From: UBA5793 sp040255465
GTDB lineage: Bacteria > Planctomycetota > Phycisphaerae > Phycisphaerales > UBA5793
Reading direction: 5' to 3'
NCBI GenBank assembly: GCA_040255465.1
Contig: JBDZVA010000010.1
Span: 1-64,000, forward strand
DNA length: 64,000 nt
Both the position numbers and the translations under genes were made by a program. This document shows, piece by piece, positions 15,612 to 23,113 of this stretch. The notes beneath the pieces are model-generated. The model worked only from the letters and a program-made list of their open reading frames with translations. It searched no databases and was not told the origin of the DNA. The stretch's first letter is position 1; each line of letters starts with the position of its first letter.

Positions 15612-16052
15612 TCTAGTGGGATTGTTCCTTTTTGTAGAAAAGTCCTCATGTGGCTGTTCGAGGTAATCCAGCACCCCGCAGCGCCCCGTTCTTTCGGCAG
15701 CGCGGCAGACACGATCCCACTGCTGGAGGAGTTGCTCGACCTCGCTCAGGTGAGCCAGTTCCCGCCTGACCCGATCAAGGCGTGCGGTAATGAGTTCCTG
15801 AACCTCCCCACATGGGACCGAATCGCCATCGCGAAACCGCAGGAGTGAGCGGATATCGACGAGCGTGAACCCCGCCGCCTGCGCTGAGCGGATGAAGCGC
15901 AGGCGTTCGAGCGTCGCCTCGCCGTATTGACGGTAGTTGGCGCGAGTCCGCGCCTCGCAGCGCAGCAATCCACGTCGCTCGTAGTAGCGCACCGTCGAGG
16001 TGGGGACGTCAGCCTGGGAGGCGAGTTGTCCGATCGTGTAGGGCTTGTTCAT
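15606..16052 (-). CDS. merR: MerR-type Hg(II)-responsive regulator
   Basis: Transcription regulator of 148 residues. It has an N-terminal winged HTH (YTIGQLASQADVPTSTVRYYERRGLL), a long dimerisation helix, and three cysteines at 81, 116 and 125, matching the Hg-binding triad of classical MerR (82, 117, 126). This supports mercury specificity over other MerR-family metals. The start at 16052 is chosen because it begins exactly at the domain. Unlike the best-known operons, merR here is upstream of and collinear with the structural genes, so it is probably autoregulated through the dyad at 16076-16091. Confidence 0.9.
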   Translation of the reverse strand: MNKPYTIGQLASQADVPTSTVRYYERRGLLRCEARTRANYRQYGEATLERLRFIRSAQAAGFTLVDIRSLLRFRDGDSVPCGEVQELITARLDRVRRELAHLSEVEQLLQQWDRVCRAAERTGRCGVLDYLEQPHEDFSTKRNNPTRP

Positions 16053-16075
16053 GCGGGACCTCTGTTCAAACGAGA

Positions 16076-16091
16076 TTGAACCTTGGTTCAA
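16076..16091 (-). promoter_or_regulatory. Perfect dyad operator upstream of merR
   Basis: TTGAACCAAGGTTCAA on the minus strand is a perfect 7-2-7 palindrome, 24 bases before the merR start. Its match to the second dyad at 15594-15609 suggests both are bound by MerR. The flanking -35/-10 sequences are weaker than at the second site, as would fit an autoregulatory promoter. Confidence 0.55.
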
Positions 16092-16191
16092 TGTTCGAAC
16101 ACATTGAGTCAATTCTCCAAATTCGCTTCAGTTGACGCGCGGGGGTTTGACCGACTCACTCAAGCGGATAGAGTTGGCATGTTATTGAGGT

Positions 16192-16206
16192 TGAGACTCA
16201 TTCTCA
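16192..16206 (+). promoter_or_regulatory. Fur box upstream of the iron-uptake unit
   Basis: TGAGACT-C-ATTCTCA is a 7-1-7 element with one mismatch from a perfect palindrome and fits the GAGAATnATTCTC core of Fur sites. It sits inside a second, outer perfect 9-bp inverted repeat, GTTATTGAG (16181-16189) and CTCAATAAC (16203-16211). It lies about 190 bp before the FTR1 gene, in the divergent gap between merR and FTR1. The rest of that 346-bp gap shows no gene. Confidence 0.65.
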
Positions 16207-16398
16207 ATAACTGACCCCGCTGGGTCTGCCACACAGCCGTCGATTGCGGACCGATTCGCCGACGCTGCCATCCGAATCAGTCGGCCATCAAGCAACCAAT
16301 GGGATCCGGTCGGAACCAGACCACTGCAATAGATGATTCGGACCGTGGACGCAGCCCGATCAGACCGCTGGGTTCCGATGAGCCGGGAGCTATTCACG

Positions 16399-17502
16399 AT
16401 GGAAAACAGAGCGTGCGGCCAATACGACAGTGAATCGGTATGCCCATCCGCATGTGGTCTGGCCGGCTGTCAGCGCAATCGTGTCATGCGCACACTCTTC
16501 ATCGCCGCTGCCGCGATGATCGTCCTGGGCGTTCTTGTCTGGCAGGGCGTCACTTCACACGGCAACCCGGATCCGGTCGCCGAGAACATATCGCCGGTCG
16601 CGGCCGTGATGAACACAGGCATCATCGTCTTCCGTGAGGGGCTGGAGGCGGTACTGGTGCTGGCGGCGCTCACGGCCAGTTTGGTCCGCGCCCGCCAAGA
16701 ATACTGGAAACCCATCGGCGTTGGCGCAGGCTTATCTCTCGTTGCTTCCATCGCAACATGGTTCATTGTCGTAGCCATCATTGACAACATCAACGCGCCG
16801 GCCCTTGACGTGCAGGCAGCGACGGGGCTCCTGGCGATCGTTGTCCTGTTAGTCATCATGAATTGGTTCTTCCACAAAGTCTACTGGACCGGGTGGATCT
16901 GTCTGCACGAGAAGCGCAAGCAAACGATCATCAAAGCACCGACCCGAAACGAGCGCTCGGTGTATTGGGGGCTTGTCCTGTTGGGTTTGACGGCCGTCTA
17001 CCGCGAGGGGTTTGAGGTCGTGCTCTTCCTTCAGAGCATCCGCCTTCGCGCCGGCGAACCTGCCGTAGGAATCGGCTTCATAATCGGGTTTACGTTGACG
17101 CTCATTGTCGGTGCGTTGACGCTGCTAATGCAGCGAAGGCTGCCGTTCCGCAAGATGCTCGTCGCCACGGGGATCATGCTGGGGGGTGTGCTGCTCGTGA
17201 TGGTTGGTGAGAGCGCCCAGGAACTCCAGCAGGCGGGATGGATCACGACCACCCCCGTCTCACTCCCGCTCCCCGCGTGGGCCGGGATGTGGTTTGCGCT
17301 CTTTCCCAACGTCGAGGGGCTCGGCGCGCAAGTTGGGGCCGGTGCCCTGGTGATCGGCTCATACTACCTGGCCAGACGTCCCAAGAGGAAGGGTGGTGGG
17401 CCACCCACTCAATCTGATCGGAGAGCAGAGGTCGTTATTCACACCGGACGCTTACGCGAAATGCGATTACCCGAGACTGAACCTCATCCTCTCGTACCCT
17501 GA
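16399..17502 (+). CDS. FTR1-family iron permease
   Basis: Inner-membrane high-affinity iron transporter, 367 residues. It contains two copies of the iron-transport motif: REGLEAVLVL (about residue 78) and REGFEVVLFL (about 203), inside seven predicted membrane spans. The start at 16399 has CGGGAG about 9 bases upstream; a shorter start at 16486 (MRTLFIAAA) would begin directly at the first membrane segment. The N-terminal ~30 residues added by the longer form hold four cysteines. A Fur box lies upstream and an outer-membrane protein and a cytochrome c gene follow, which together suggest an oxidase-linked iron-uptake unit. Confidence 0.88.
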   Translation: MENRACGQYDSESVCPSACGLAGCQRNRVMRTLFIAAAAMIVLGVLVWQGVTSHGNPDPVAENISPVAAVMNTGIIVFREGLEAVLVLAALTASLVRARQEYWKPIGVGAGLSLVASIATWFIVVAIIDNINAPALDVQAATGLLAIVVLLVIMNWFFHKVYWTGWICLHEKRKQTIIKAPTRNERSVYWGLVLLGLTAVYREGFEVVLFLQSIRLRAGEPAVGIGFIIGFTLTLIVGALTLLMQRRLPFRKMLVATGIMLGGVLLVMVGESAQELQQAGWITTTPVSLPLPAWAGMWFALFPNVEGLGAQVGAGALVIGSYYLARRPKRKGGGPPTQSDRRAEVVIHTGRLREMRLPETEPHPLVP

Positions 17503-17577
17503 CCATCGAGGTCATCCACACGGCATTATGGATTACACCACCGCGCCAAAGTTACGGCGCTCCGCACTCTTGGAGTC

Positions 17578-17620
17578 CTGCCCTCACTCGGGCACAGACG
17601 ACGTGTGTTCCTGCCCGAGT
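17578..17620 (+). promoter_or_regulatory. Alternative stem-loops between FTR1 and outer-membrane protein genes
   Basis: ACTCGGGCA (17586-17594) can pair with TGCCCGAGT (17612-17620), but its GGGCA can instead pair with TGCCC at 17579-17583. The two hairpins exclude each other, which resembles an attenuator layout. There is no T-run, and no regulatory effect is shown. Confidence 0.35.
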
Positions 17621-17658
17621 TCCCGTGAACGAACCCAATCCACATGGAAGATAGTGTC

Positions 17659-18441
17659 ATGCTCCGATTGCACGGAAATTCCGCGGCTTCCAGTCTGTTG
17701 ACCACGATGGCCATCATCCAAGGCGGCCTCCCCGCGAGACTGTCTTATGCCGACGAACGCCGCTTCACCTTTGTGTATGAGGCCACGACCATTCCTGCGG
17801 GAGCCGTCGAGTACGAGCAGTGGTTTACTTGGGGCACGGCCAAGGACTCGGATCCGCGCTTTGACCGCTTCGACTTCCGACACGAACTGGAAATCGGCCT
17901 GTCGGATAATCTGCAGATGGGGCTGTATTTGAGCGACTGGCGCTCACAGCGAGGCGATTCCGTCGACGATGGCGTGCAGTGGCGGGATGCCGCCGTCGAG
18001 TTGAAGTACAACCTCACCGATCCGACATCCTCGGCGATTGGGTCCGCTCTGTACAGTGAGGTCAAAGTCGGCGATCGACTCGCTGAACTCGAGGGCAAGA
18101 TCATCCTCCAAAAGAACATCGGCGGGTGGATCATCGCCTGGAACGGCACCGTTGAGGCCGAATGGGAAGGCAGGCATTTTGAGGAAGACAACGGGAAGTT
18201 CGAGCAGTCGCTGGGTGTCAGTTATGAGGTCTCTCCCAAGCTACTCGTCGGCGCTGAGCTCCTACACGAAATCGAGTACGAGGGTTGGTCGACCTGGGGA
18301 GATCACACCGTTTACATGGGACCAAATGTCTCGTACCGCACGAAAGACTGGTGGATCACCGCCACGCCGCTCGCGCAGGTCTCGGACGTCAGCACCGAGC
18401 CGGATTTCCAGGTGCGGATTCTCTTCGGGTTCGATTTTTGA
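17659..18441 (+). CDS. Putative outer-membrane beta-barrel protein in iron unit
   Basis: A 260-residue protein with an N-terminal signal-like region (to about residue 31, ending LSYA) and then alternating amphipathic strands such as GLSDNLQMGLYLSDW, AAVELKYNLTD and KLLVGAELLHEIEYEGW. It ends in FQVRILFGFDF, with the terminal aromatic residue usual for BAM-assembled barrels. No family name can be given with certainty. The start at 17659 has GGAAG upstream; the ATG at 17644 is 5 codons earlier. It lies between FTR1 and the cytochrome c, so it may pass iron or act in electron transfer at the outer membrane; this is inference. Confidence 0.65.
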   Translation: MLRLHGNSAASSLLTTMAIIQGGLPARLSYADERRFTFVYEATTIPAGAVEYEQWFTWGTAKDSDPRFDRFDFRHELEIGLSDNLQMGLYLSDWRSQRGDSVDDGVQWRDAAVELKYNLTDPTSSAIGSALYSEVKVGDRLAELEGKIILQKNIGGWIIAWNGTVEAEWEGRHFEEDNGKFEQSLGVSYEVSPKLLVGAELLHEIEYEGWSTWGDHTVYMGPNVSYRTKDWWITATPLAQVSDVSTEPDFQVRILFGFDF

Positions 18442-18453
18442 AAGGGGACTCCG

Positions 18454-18789
18454 ATGCGGCCTCGGACCATTCTTCTCATCGCCGGGGTGCTGGTGGCCAC
18501 TCTGGTTGGCGCGTGAGCGACAATCGATGAAATCGCCCCACCGGTTGACGAGGCCCTTCTGACCACGCGAACGTCTTCGGAAGAGTCTGTGGAACAGATT
18601 CAGCTTGGCCGGGAGATCTACGTCACCAAATGCGTCCGTTGCCACAGCCCCGCGCGAGTCTCGCGCTACTCGCTTGATCGGTGGGATGAGATCCTACCAC
18701 GTATGGCCGAAAGAGCATCGCTCTCGAAAGGAGAGCAGGCTGAGGTAGGACAATGTATCAGGGCAGTTCTCTTCGTACGAAAACAATGA
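18454..18789 (+). pseudogene. Cytochrome c lipoprotein with in-frame TGA at the lipobox cysteine
   Basis: From the ATG at 18454 the frame reads a lipoprotein signal peptide (ILLIAGVLVATLVGA). It then meets TGA at 18514-18516, exactly where the lipobox cysteine is expected. The same frame continues without another stop for 90 codons, with a c-type haem site CVRCH (about residue 52) and a cytochrome-like C-terminal part (LDRWDEILPRM) to the stop at 18787. Nothing else in the frame looks decayed. The TGA may be a fresh nonsense mutation of TGC/TGT, a sequencing error, or recoding; as read, the gene is broken. It begins 12 bp after the beta-barrel gene, as third gene of the iron unit. Confidence 0.75.
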
Positions 18790-19020
18790 CGCAGCCACCG
18801 AAGCGAACCATCGCCGGTTGGCTCACTCTGATTATCGATGGGCAGTTTGGCATCATCTGTTGCTCCGTTGATGCGAACTGTGGTATCGCGGGCGTTGGGA
18901 AGATCGGCCGCGATCGAGGCTCCGAGATCGTCGAGTCTCACGCCACGAACTCGGCGAATCCAGCGGCATACACTGACGTGAATGGGCGGACCAATCAATC
19001 CCTCTAGGCTGTCTTCGGCC

Positions 19021-20094
19021 ATGTCCTCATCAGCACGACTTCTACAAATCGTCTTGGGCTCAGCAACTCGGGGGAATCACACTTCTTCTCGATCGATTGG
19101 CGGAATATCTACGCAGTCGCCAGAATCCTCGTTCAATGAAGAGGATCTCATCCGTGAACTACGCTCCCTGGGCAGAAGGTGTGCCGCGAGGATCGCCGAG
19201 TCGCCACGACGATACGCCAGTGCAACGAAGTGGCTCGCGGAGATCGGCCTCCCGGTACCTGAGATAAGAGTTGACCGGGAGTCTTACGAGAGCTTCCCTT
19301 CCGGCCAACCCATTGACGTCGGTGGCTTCCGACTCGTGTCGGAAGTGCCTTCATCTTACGAGAGGGTTGGTCCAACACTTCCAGACTGTCCCTCGCTGCC
19401 CTTCGCTCGACCCCGGCCAACCATCTCATCCGATGCTCCAAGTCGAGTTGATCCGGCTAACCCGACGCAGTGTCTGCTCGTGTCGGTCGAATCAGTCCTC
19501 ACCCAGTACTACGGAGAGGTACCGCGCCGACTTGCCGCGGCGTGGAATCAAGTCCTAGTCGACGTGCACCGTCCATATCTCGCTGGCACAATTGATCTAG
19601 GTGATTTCAATCGAGAGCAGGCTGCCAGGGCGGGCCTCTTGATCGCGTTGCTCTTCGACCCGGACTTTGATGGGATGGCGCTCGGTCTCTCTTGGCCATG
19701 GAAAGACTCGCTCGCGCCTGACGCATCGATTTCATCGATCCTCGAACATCCCTCCAACGGCCGCAGGGCCGCAATTGGGCTCTTGGAGGGAGACCTGCAA
19801 ATGGCTATCGCGATCGCCACCGAGGCCGAGTACATCCTGGCCCTTCCGATCCCCTCTGCACGACTCTCTCGGCGAAGCCCAAAACGCAAGTGCGGATCCC
19901 GAGGCCTTGACATGAGGGAGAGAGAGCGGCGTGTCTTGTTGCTAGCCAGATGGGCTCAGGCGAAAGACGGCGCGATGTCCCGTGTGGAGTTCTGTCGGTC
20001 CGAAGAACTCACCGAGGAATATCTCAGGACAATTGAGAACTGGGACAGGAAGCAGAGGTCGCGGAGGCGGGACAGACAGTGCCAGCGGAAGTGA
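19021..20094 (+). CDS. Hypothetical protein of the island
   Basis: A 357-residue soluble protein with no membrane segment and no family I recognise. The middle (about 140-270) contains regular alpha/beta-like stretches (CLLVSVESVLTQYYGEVPRRLAAAWNQVLVD; ALGLSWPWKDSL). The C-terminal ~80 residues are strongly basic and start with ERRVLLLARWAQAKDG, which might be helix-turn-helix-like. It comes before the excisionase-like and primase-like genes in the same direction and is probably an island maintenance or cargo gene. The 231 bp before it show no convincing gene; a short open frame at 18786-19007 was not accepted. Confidence 0.5.
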   Translation: MSSSARLLQIVLGSATRGNHTSSRSIGGISTQSPESSFNEEDLIRELRSLGRRCAARIAESPRRYASATKWLAEIGLPVPEIRVDRESYESFPSGQPIDVGGFRLVSEVPSSYERVGPTLPDCPSLPFARPRPTISSDAPSRVDPANPTQCLLVSVESVLTQYYGEVPRRLAAAWNQVLVDVHRPYLAGTIDLGDFNREQAARAGLLIALLFDPDFDGMALGLSWPWKDSLAPDASISSILEHPSNGRRAAIGLLEGDLQMAIAIATEAEYILALPIPSARLSRRSPKRKCGSRGLDMRERERRVLLLARWAQAKDGAMSRVEFCRSEELTEEYLRTIENWDRKQRSRRRDRQCQRK

Positions 20095-20279
20095 CAGTGC
20101 ATATGACAGTCATGGTCTGTCACGAGCATTTTCCTCAGATTTCTTTTCCCTGAGTTTCTCGACGGTTCTTCTCCGGACAGACTCCGACGGTTGCGTGACA
20201 ATCGGTGTTCGAGAGACTCGGTGTCACATTGGCCCAATGCTTCTGTGTTGAGGACGGAACCCTCACCAGGAGTCGACTG

Positions 20280-20528
20280 ATGCCTGATCGAGCCGCCACA
20301 ATCTTTTCCGCCCCAGGGTTCGTCGAGCCGCTATTGACCAAGCGGCAGGTCGCTCAGTTGCTCGGCGTGACACAGCGAACGATTGACAACTGGCGGAGTG
20401 AAGGACGATTGCGCGCCGCAAAACTCGGTCCAGGCGTTGTTCGATTCGATCCGGCAGAAATCCGGTCATTCATCGATCACTCCTCTCACCGTGCAGATCA
20501 CGTCTATGGTGGTGATCGGAGTGAGTGA
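20280..20528 (+). CDS. Excisionase-like helix-turn-helix protein (HTH_17/MerR-type)
   Basis: An 82-residue protein. The core EPLLTKRQVAQLLGVTQRTIDNWRSEGRLRAAKLGPGVVRFDPAEIRSFI is a standard DNA-binding domain of the excisionase/HTH_17 class: it holds the recognition helix and the wing with the conserved 'R-F/Y-x-x-x-E-I/L' end. AGGAG lies 7 bases before the ATG. Position next to the recombinase gene supports a recombination-directionality role. Its end overlaps the start of the following DUF3987 gene. Confidence 0.8.
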   Translation: MPDRAATIFSAPGFVEPLLTKRQVAQLLGVTQRTIDNWRSEGRLRAAKLGPGVVRFDPAEIRSFIDHSSHRADHVYGGDRSE

Positions 20529-23055
20529 AGCCGTCGAACGGGTTATTGCTGAGTTGGAATCCGTCAGAGAGCAAAAGGGCGGCTGGATGGCGCTATGCCC
20601 GGCCCACGATGACCACAATCCCTCGCTCAGTATCTCCGTCGGCGAACAGGGGCAGGTCCTGTTGCACTGCTTCGCAGGGTGCGAGTGTGAGAACGTCGTG
20701 AAGGCGATAGGACTTACGATGCGGGATCTCTGGCCGGTCCACTGTGTTGGCGGAACGCGCTCTGTCCCTGGTGGTCGCACCAAAGCCAGAAGCCGCATGA
20801 AGTCGTCTATCTACGAGACCGCCGAACAAGCAGTGGCGGCGCTCGTCCAAAGGCGAGGCTCGCCGGCTGCGATCTGGGACTACCACGATCGCGATGGCAG
20901 AATCGCCTTTAAAGTAGTTCGCTGGAATACACCCGATGGCAAGGACTATCTCCCGATTAGCTTCCTGGCCGTCGAAGGCGGTTGGGTCATCCAGTCCTAT
21001 CCACCTCCCCGACCGCTTTACAAACAACGACACCTGCTGGGTCTTCCTGCCGCGTCTCGAGTAATCGTGGTGGAAGGCGAAAAGGCCGCAGACGTCGGCA
21101 TAGAGATGGGATTTACCACCACCACCTGTGCGGGTGGAGCGCATGCGGTCCGACAGACGGACTGGGCCGCGCTCGCAGGAATGGATGTGGTCCTGTTGCC
21201 AGACAACGATGCACCAGGTCAGAAGTGGGTCAAGAACGTACTTTTCGAGCTGGCCAAACTATCTCCGGTACCAACGGTTCGCATTGTGGATCTTCCCGAT
21301 CTTCCGGAAGGCGGCGATCTCGTTGAGTTCATGAGTGCGCGAGGCGGAGAACCCAACCGAGTCCACTCGGAGATCGAAGAGCACATCACGTTGGCGGACC
21401 CGATCCTCCTGAATCACGGTCGGCGCCGTTCCAGATGGCATCCCTACCCGATCGACTCGCTACCGAAGTTGGTCCGGGATTACGTTATCGCAGTAGCACA
21501 CATGATCGGCTGCGATCCGGCATTCTGCGCTCTTCCTGCAATTACGGTGCTTGCCTCAGCAATCGGTGCAACTCGGACGCTTCAGGTCAAGCGGGGATTT
21601 TCGGTTCCAGCCGTCCTGTGGAGCGCGATTGTTGCCCACAGTGGAACAGCGAAGTCGCCCGCTGCGGAGTGTGTCATTCGACCCCTGCAAGACCTTGAGC
21701 GGCCGCACTTGCACGAGTACAAGAGAGCCCTCAAGCGCTACATTCAAGCGATGGAGGAGTATCGGCAGGAATCGCGGCGCCAAAAACGGAATGCCGACAG
21801 CCAGAGCGCCGGCGGACCTGAAACGCCTTCACCGCCGAAGCAGATTCGGTTCATCATTAGGGACTTCACGCTCGAAGCTGTGTTTGCGCTCTTAGAAGAC
21901 AACCCGCGCGGTCTGACGGTGTATGTCGATGAACTACAGGCTTGGATCGGCTCATTTGATCGCTATTCCGGCGGCCGAGGGGGCGCTGATCGCGCTCAGT
22001 GGTTGAGCATTTACGACGCTCGAGCGGTCACCGTTGATCGAAAGTCAGTCGAGCACCGCAGACCAATCTCGATCCCCACGGCGGCTGTGAGCATTTTCGG
22101 AACAGTCCAGCCCGGAATTTTCTCTCGCTTATTGAATCGCGATGATCGCGAATCGGGGTTGCTCGCGCGGCTGATGCTGGCTGCTCCTCCACCCCGAGCA
22201 CTCCGCTTCTCAAAGAACGAAATTCCGCCAGCCCTAGAACGTTCCTGGAGCTCAGTAATCCAACGTCTGCTGAACCTGCAAATGGACGTTGACTCGTTCG
22301 GAGAGGCATGCCCACAACCAGTCCGACTCGAGGCAGAGGCCCGCGGAATCTATTCGGACTTTTGCAACGAACAGGCCGACCGCTGGGATTCTACCAGCAA
22401 TGAAGAGCATTTGGCAGTCATCAGCAAGTCCCAGGGTACCGCTGCACGACTGGGTCTGATCCTCCATCTCGCCCGCTGGGCGAGTGGCGAGCAGATTGAC
22501 GCGAATTGGGTGGACGCAGAATCAATGAAACGCGCGATCGTCCTCGCCCGGTGGCACGCTGAAGAGGCAGAAAGGATCAGCATCATCCTGAGTGAAGGTC
22601 CGGAGGAGCGGACGACTCGTGCGATTGTCGAGCGAATTGAGCGGAAGGGCGGTTCCATGAGCGCCTCTGAGCTGGTTCGCAATTGTCGAGACTTCGCGGA
22701 TGTGCCCTCAGCGGATGCAGCTTTGCAAAAAATTGTCGACAAAGGATACGGTCGGTGGTACCAACCTCCTCAAGAAGGGAGGGGCAGACCCCGAGCGAGG
22801 CGCCTGATTTTGGCTGAAGGCAATACCGGTGATCAGGCGGTCGGGCTGAATCCAAGCCAGGTCGATTCAAACGAAATTGCGGATGACAACCCCAAGAACC
22901 GGAATATCAGTTTCGTTGTTGATCATGCATCCGTTCAGCAAGCACAGATGCGGAGTTCCCTCAGCAGCGAATCGGAATACGCGCCTCCGCATGACAGCAT
23001 TCTTCCGACAGAGGATCCAACTCAGACCCTTAGGCAGAGTGTGGGGGTACGATGA
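20506..23055 (+). CDS. DUF3987 primase/helicase-like replication protein of mobile element
   Basis: An 849-residue protein. N-terminal primase-type zinc finger: CPAHDDHNPSL ... LLHCFAGC (Cys31, His34, Cys55, Cys59). It is followed by a Toprim-like region with VVEGEKAAD (Glu190) and LPDNDAPG (Asp233, Asp235). From about 320 a DUF3987 domain starts, with a degenerate P-loop HSGTAKSP near 378-385. Proteins of this layout occur in phages and integrative elements and are thought to help replicate excised DNA. The start is uncertain: the ATG at 20506 overlaps the previous gene by 23 bases, and GTG codons at 20512 and 20521 are also possible. Confidence 0.8.
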   Translation: MVVIGVSEAVERVIAELESVREQKGGWMALCPAHDDHNPSLSISVGEQGQVLLHCFAGCECENVVKAIGLTMRDLWPVHCVGGTRSVPGGRTKARSRMKSSIYETAEQAVAALVQRRGSPAAIWDYHDRDGRIAFKVVRWNTPDGKDYLPISFLAVEGGWVIQSYPPPRPLYKQRHLLGLPAASRVIVVEGEKAADVGIEMGFTTTTCAGGAHAVRQTDWAALAGMDVVLLPDNDAPGQKWVKNVLFELAKLSPVPTVRIVDLPDLPEGGDLVEFMSARGGEPNRVHSEIEEHITLADPILLNHGRRRSRWHPYPIDSLPKLVRDYVIAVAHMIGCDPAFCALPAITVLASAIGATRTLQVKRGFSVPAVLWSAIVAHSGTAKSPAAECVIRPLQDLERPHLHEYKRALKRYIQAMEEYRQESRRQKRNADSQSAGGPETPSPPKQIRFIIRDFTLEAVFALLEDNPRGLTVYVDELQAWIGSFDRYSGGRGGADRAQWLSIYDARAVTVDRKSVEHRRPISIPTAAVSIFGTVQPGIFSRLLNRDDRESGLLARLMLAAPPPRALRFSKNEIPPALERSWSSVIQRLLNLQMDVDSFGEACPQPVRLEAEARGIYSDFCNEQADRWDSTSNEEHLAVISKSQGTAARLGLILHLARWASGEQIDANWVDAESMKRAIVLARWHAEEAERISIILSEGPEERTTRAIVERIERKGGSMSASELVRNCRDFADVPSADAALQKIVDKGYGRWYQPPQEGRGRPRARRLILAEGNTGDQAVGLNPSQVDSNEIADDNPKNRNISFVVDHASVQQAQMRSSLSSESEYAPPHDSILPTEDPTQTLRQSVGVR

Positions 23056-23113
23056 TGTCAACGCAATCGCCCCGTTGGCCAACCAGCGGACCAGCACAGA
23101 CGAGGAACCACAG

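Noticed and set aside
18514..18516. Selenocysteine insertion at the TGA
   Set aside because: Not supported: no recognised SECIS and no selenoprotein of this type known to me; mutation or sequence error is simpler.
18786..19007. Short open frame after the cytochrome gene (MTQPPKRTIAGW...)
   Set aside because: No ribosome-binding site or domain, and the sequence looks non-coding; kept as intergenic.
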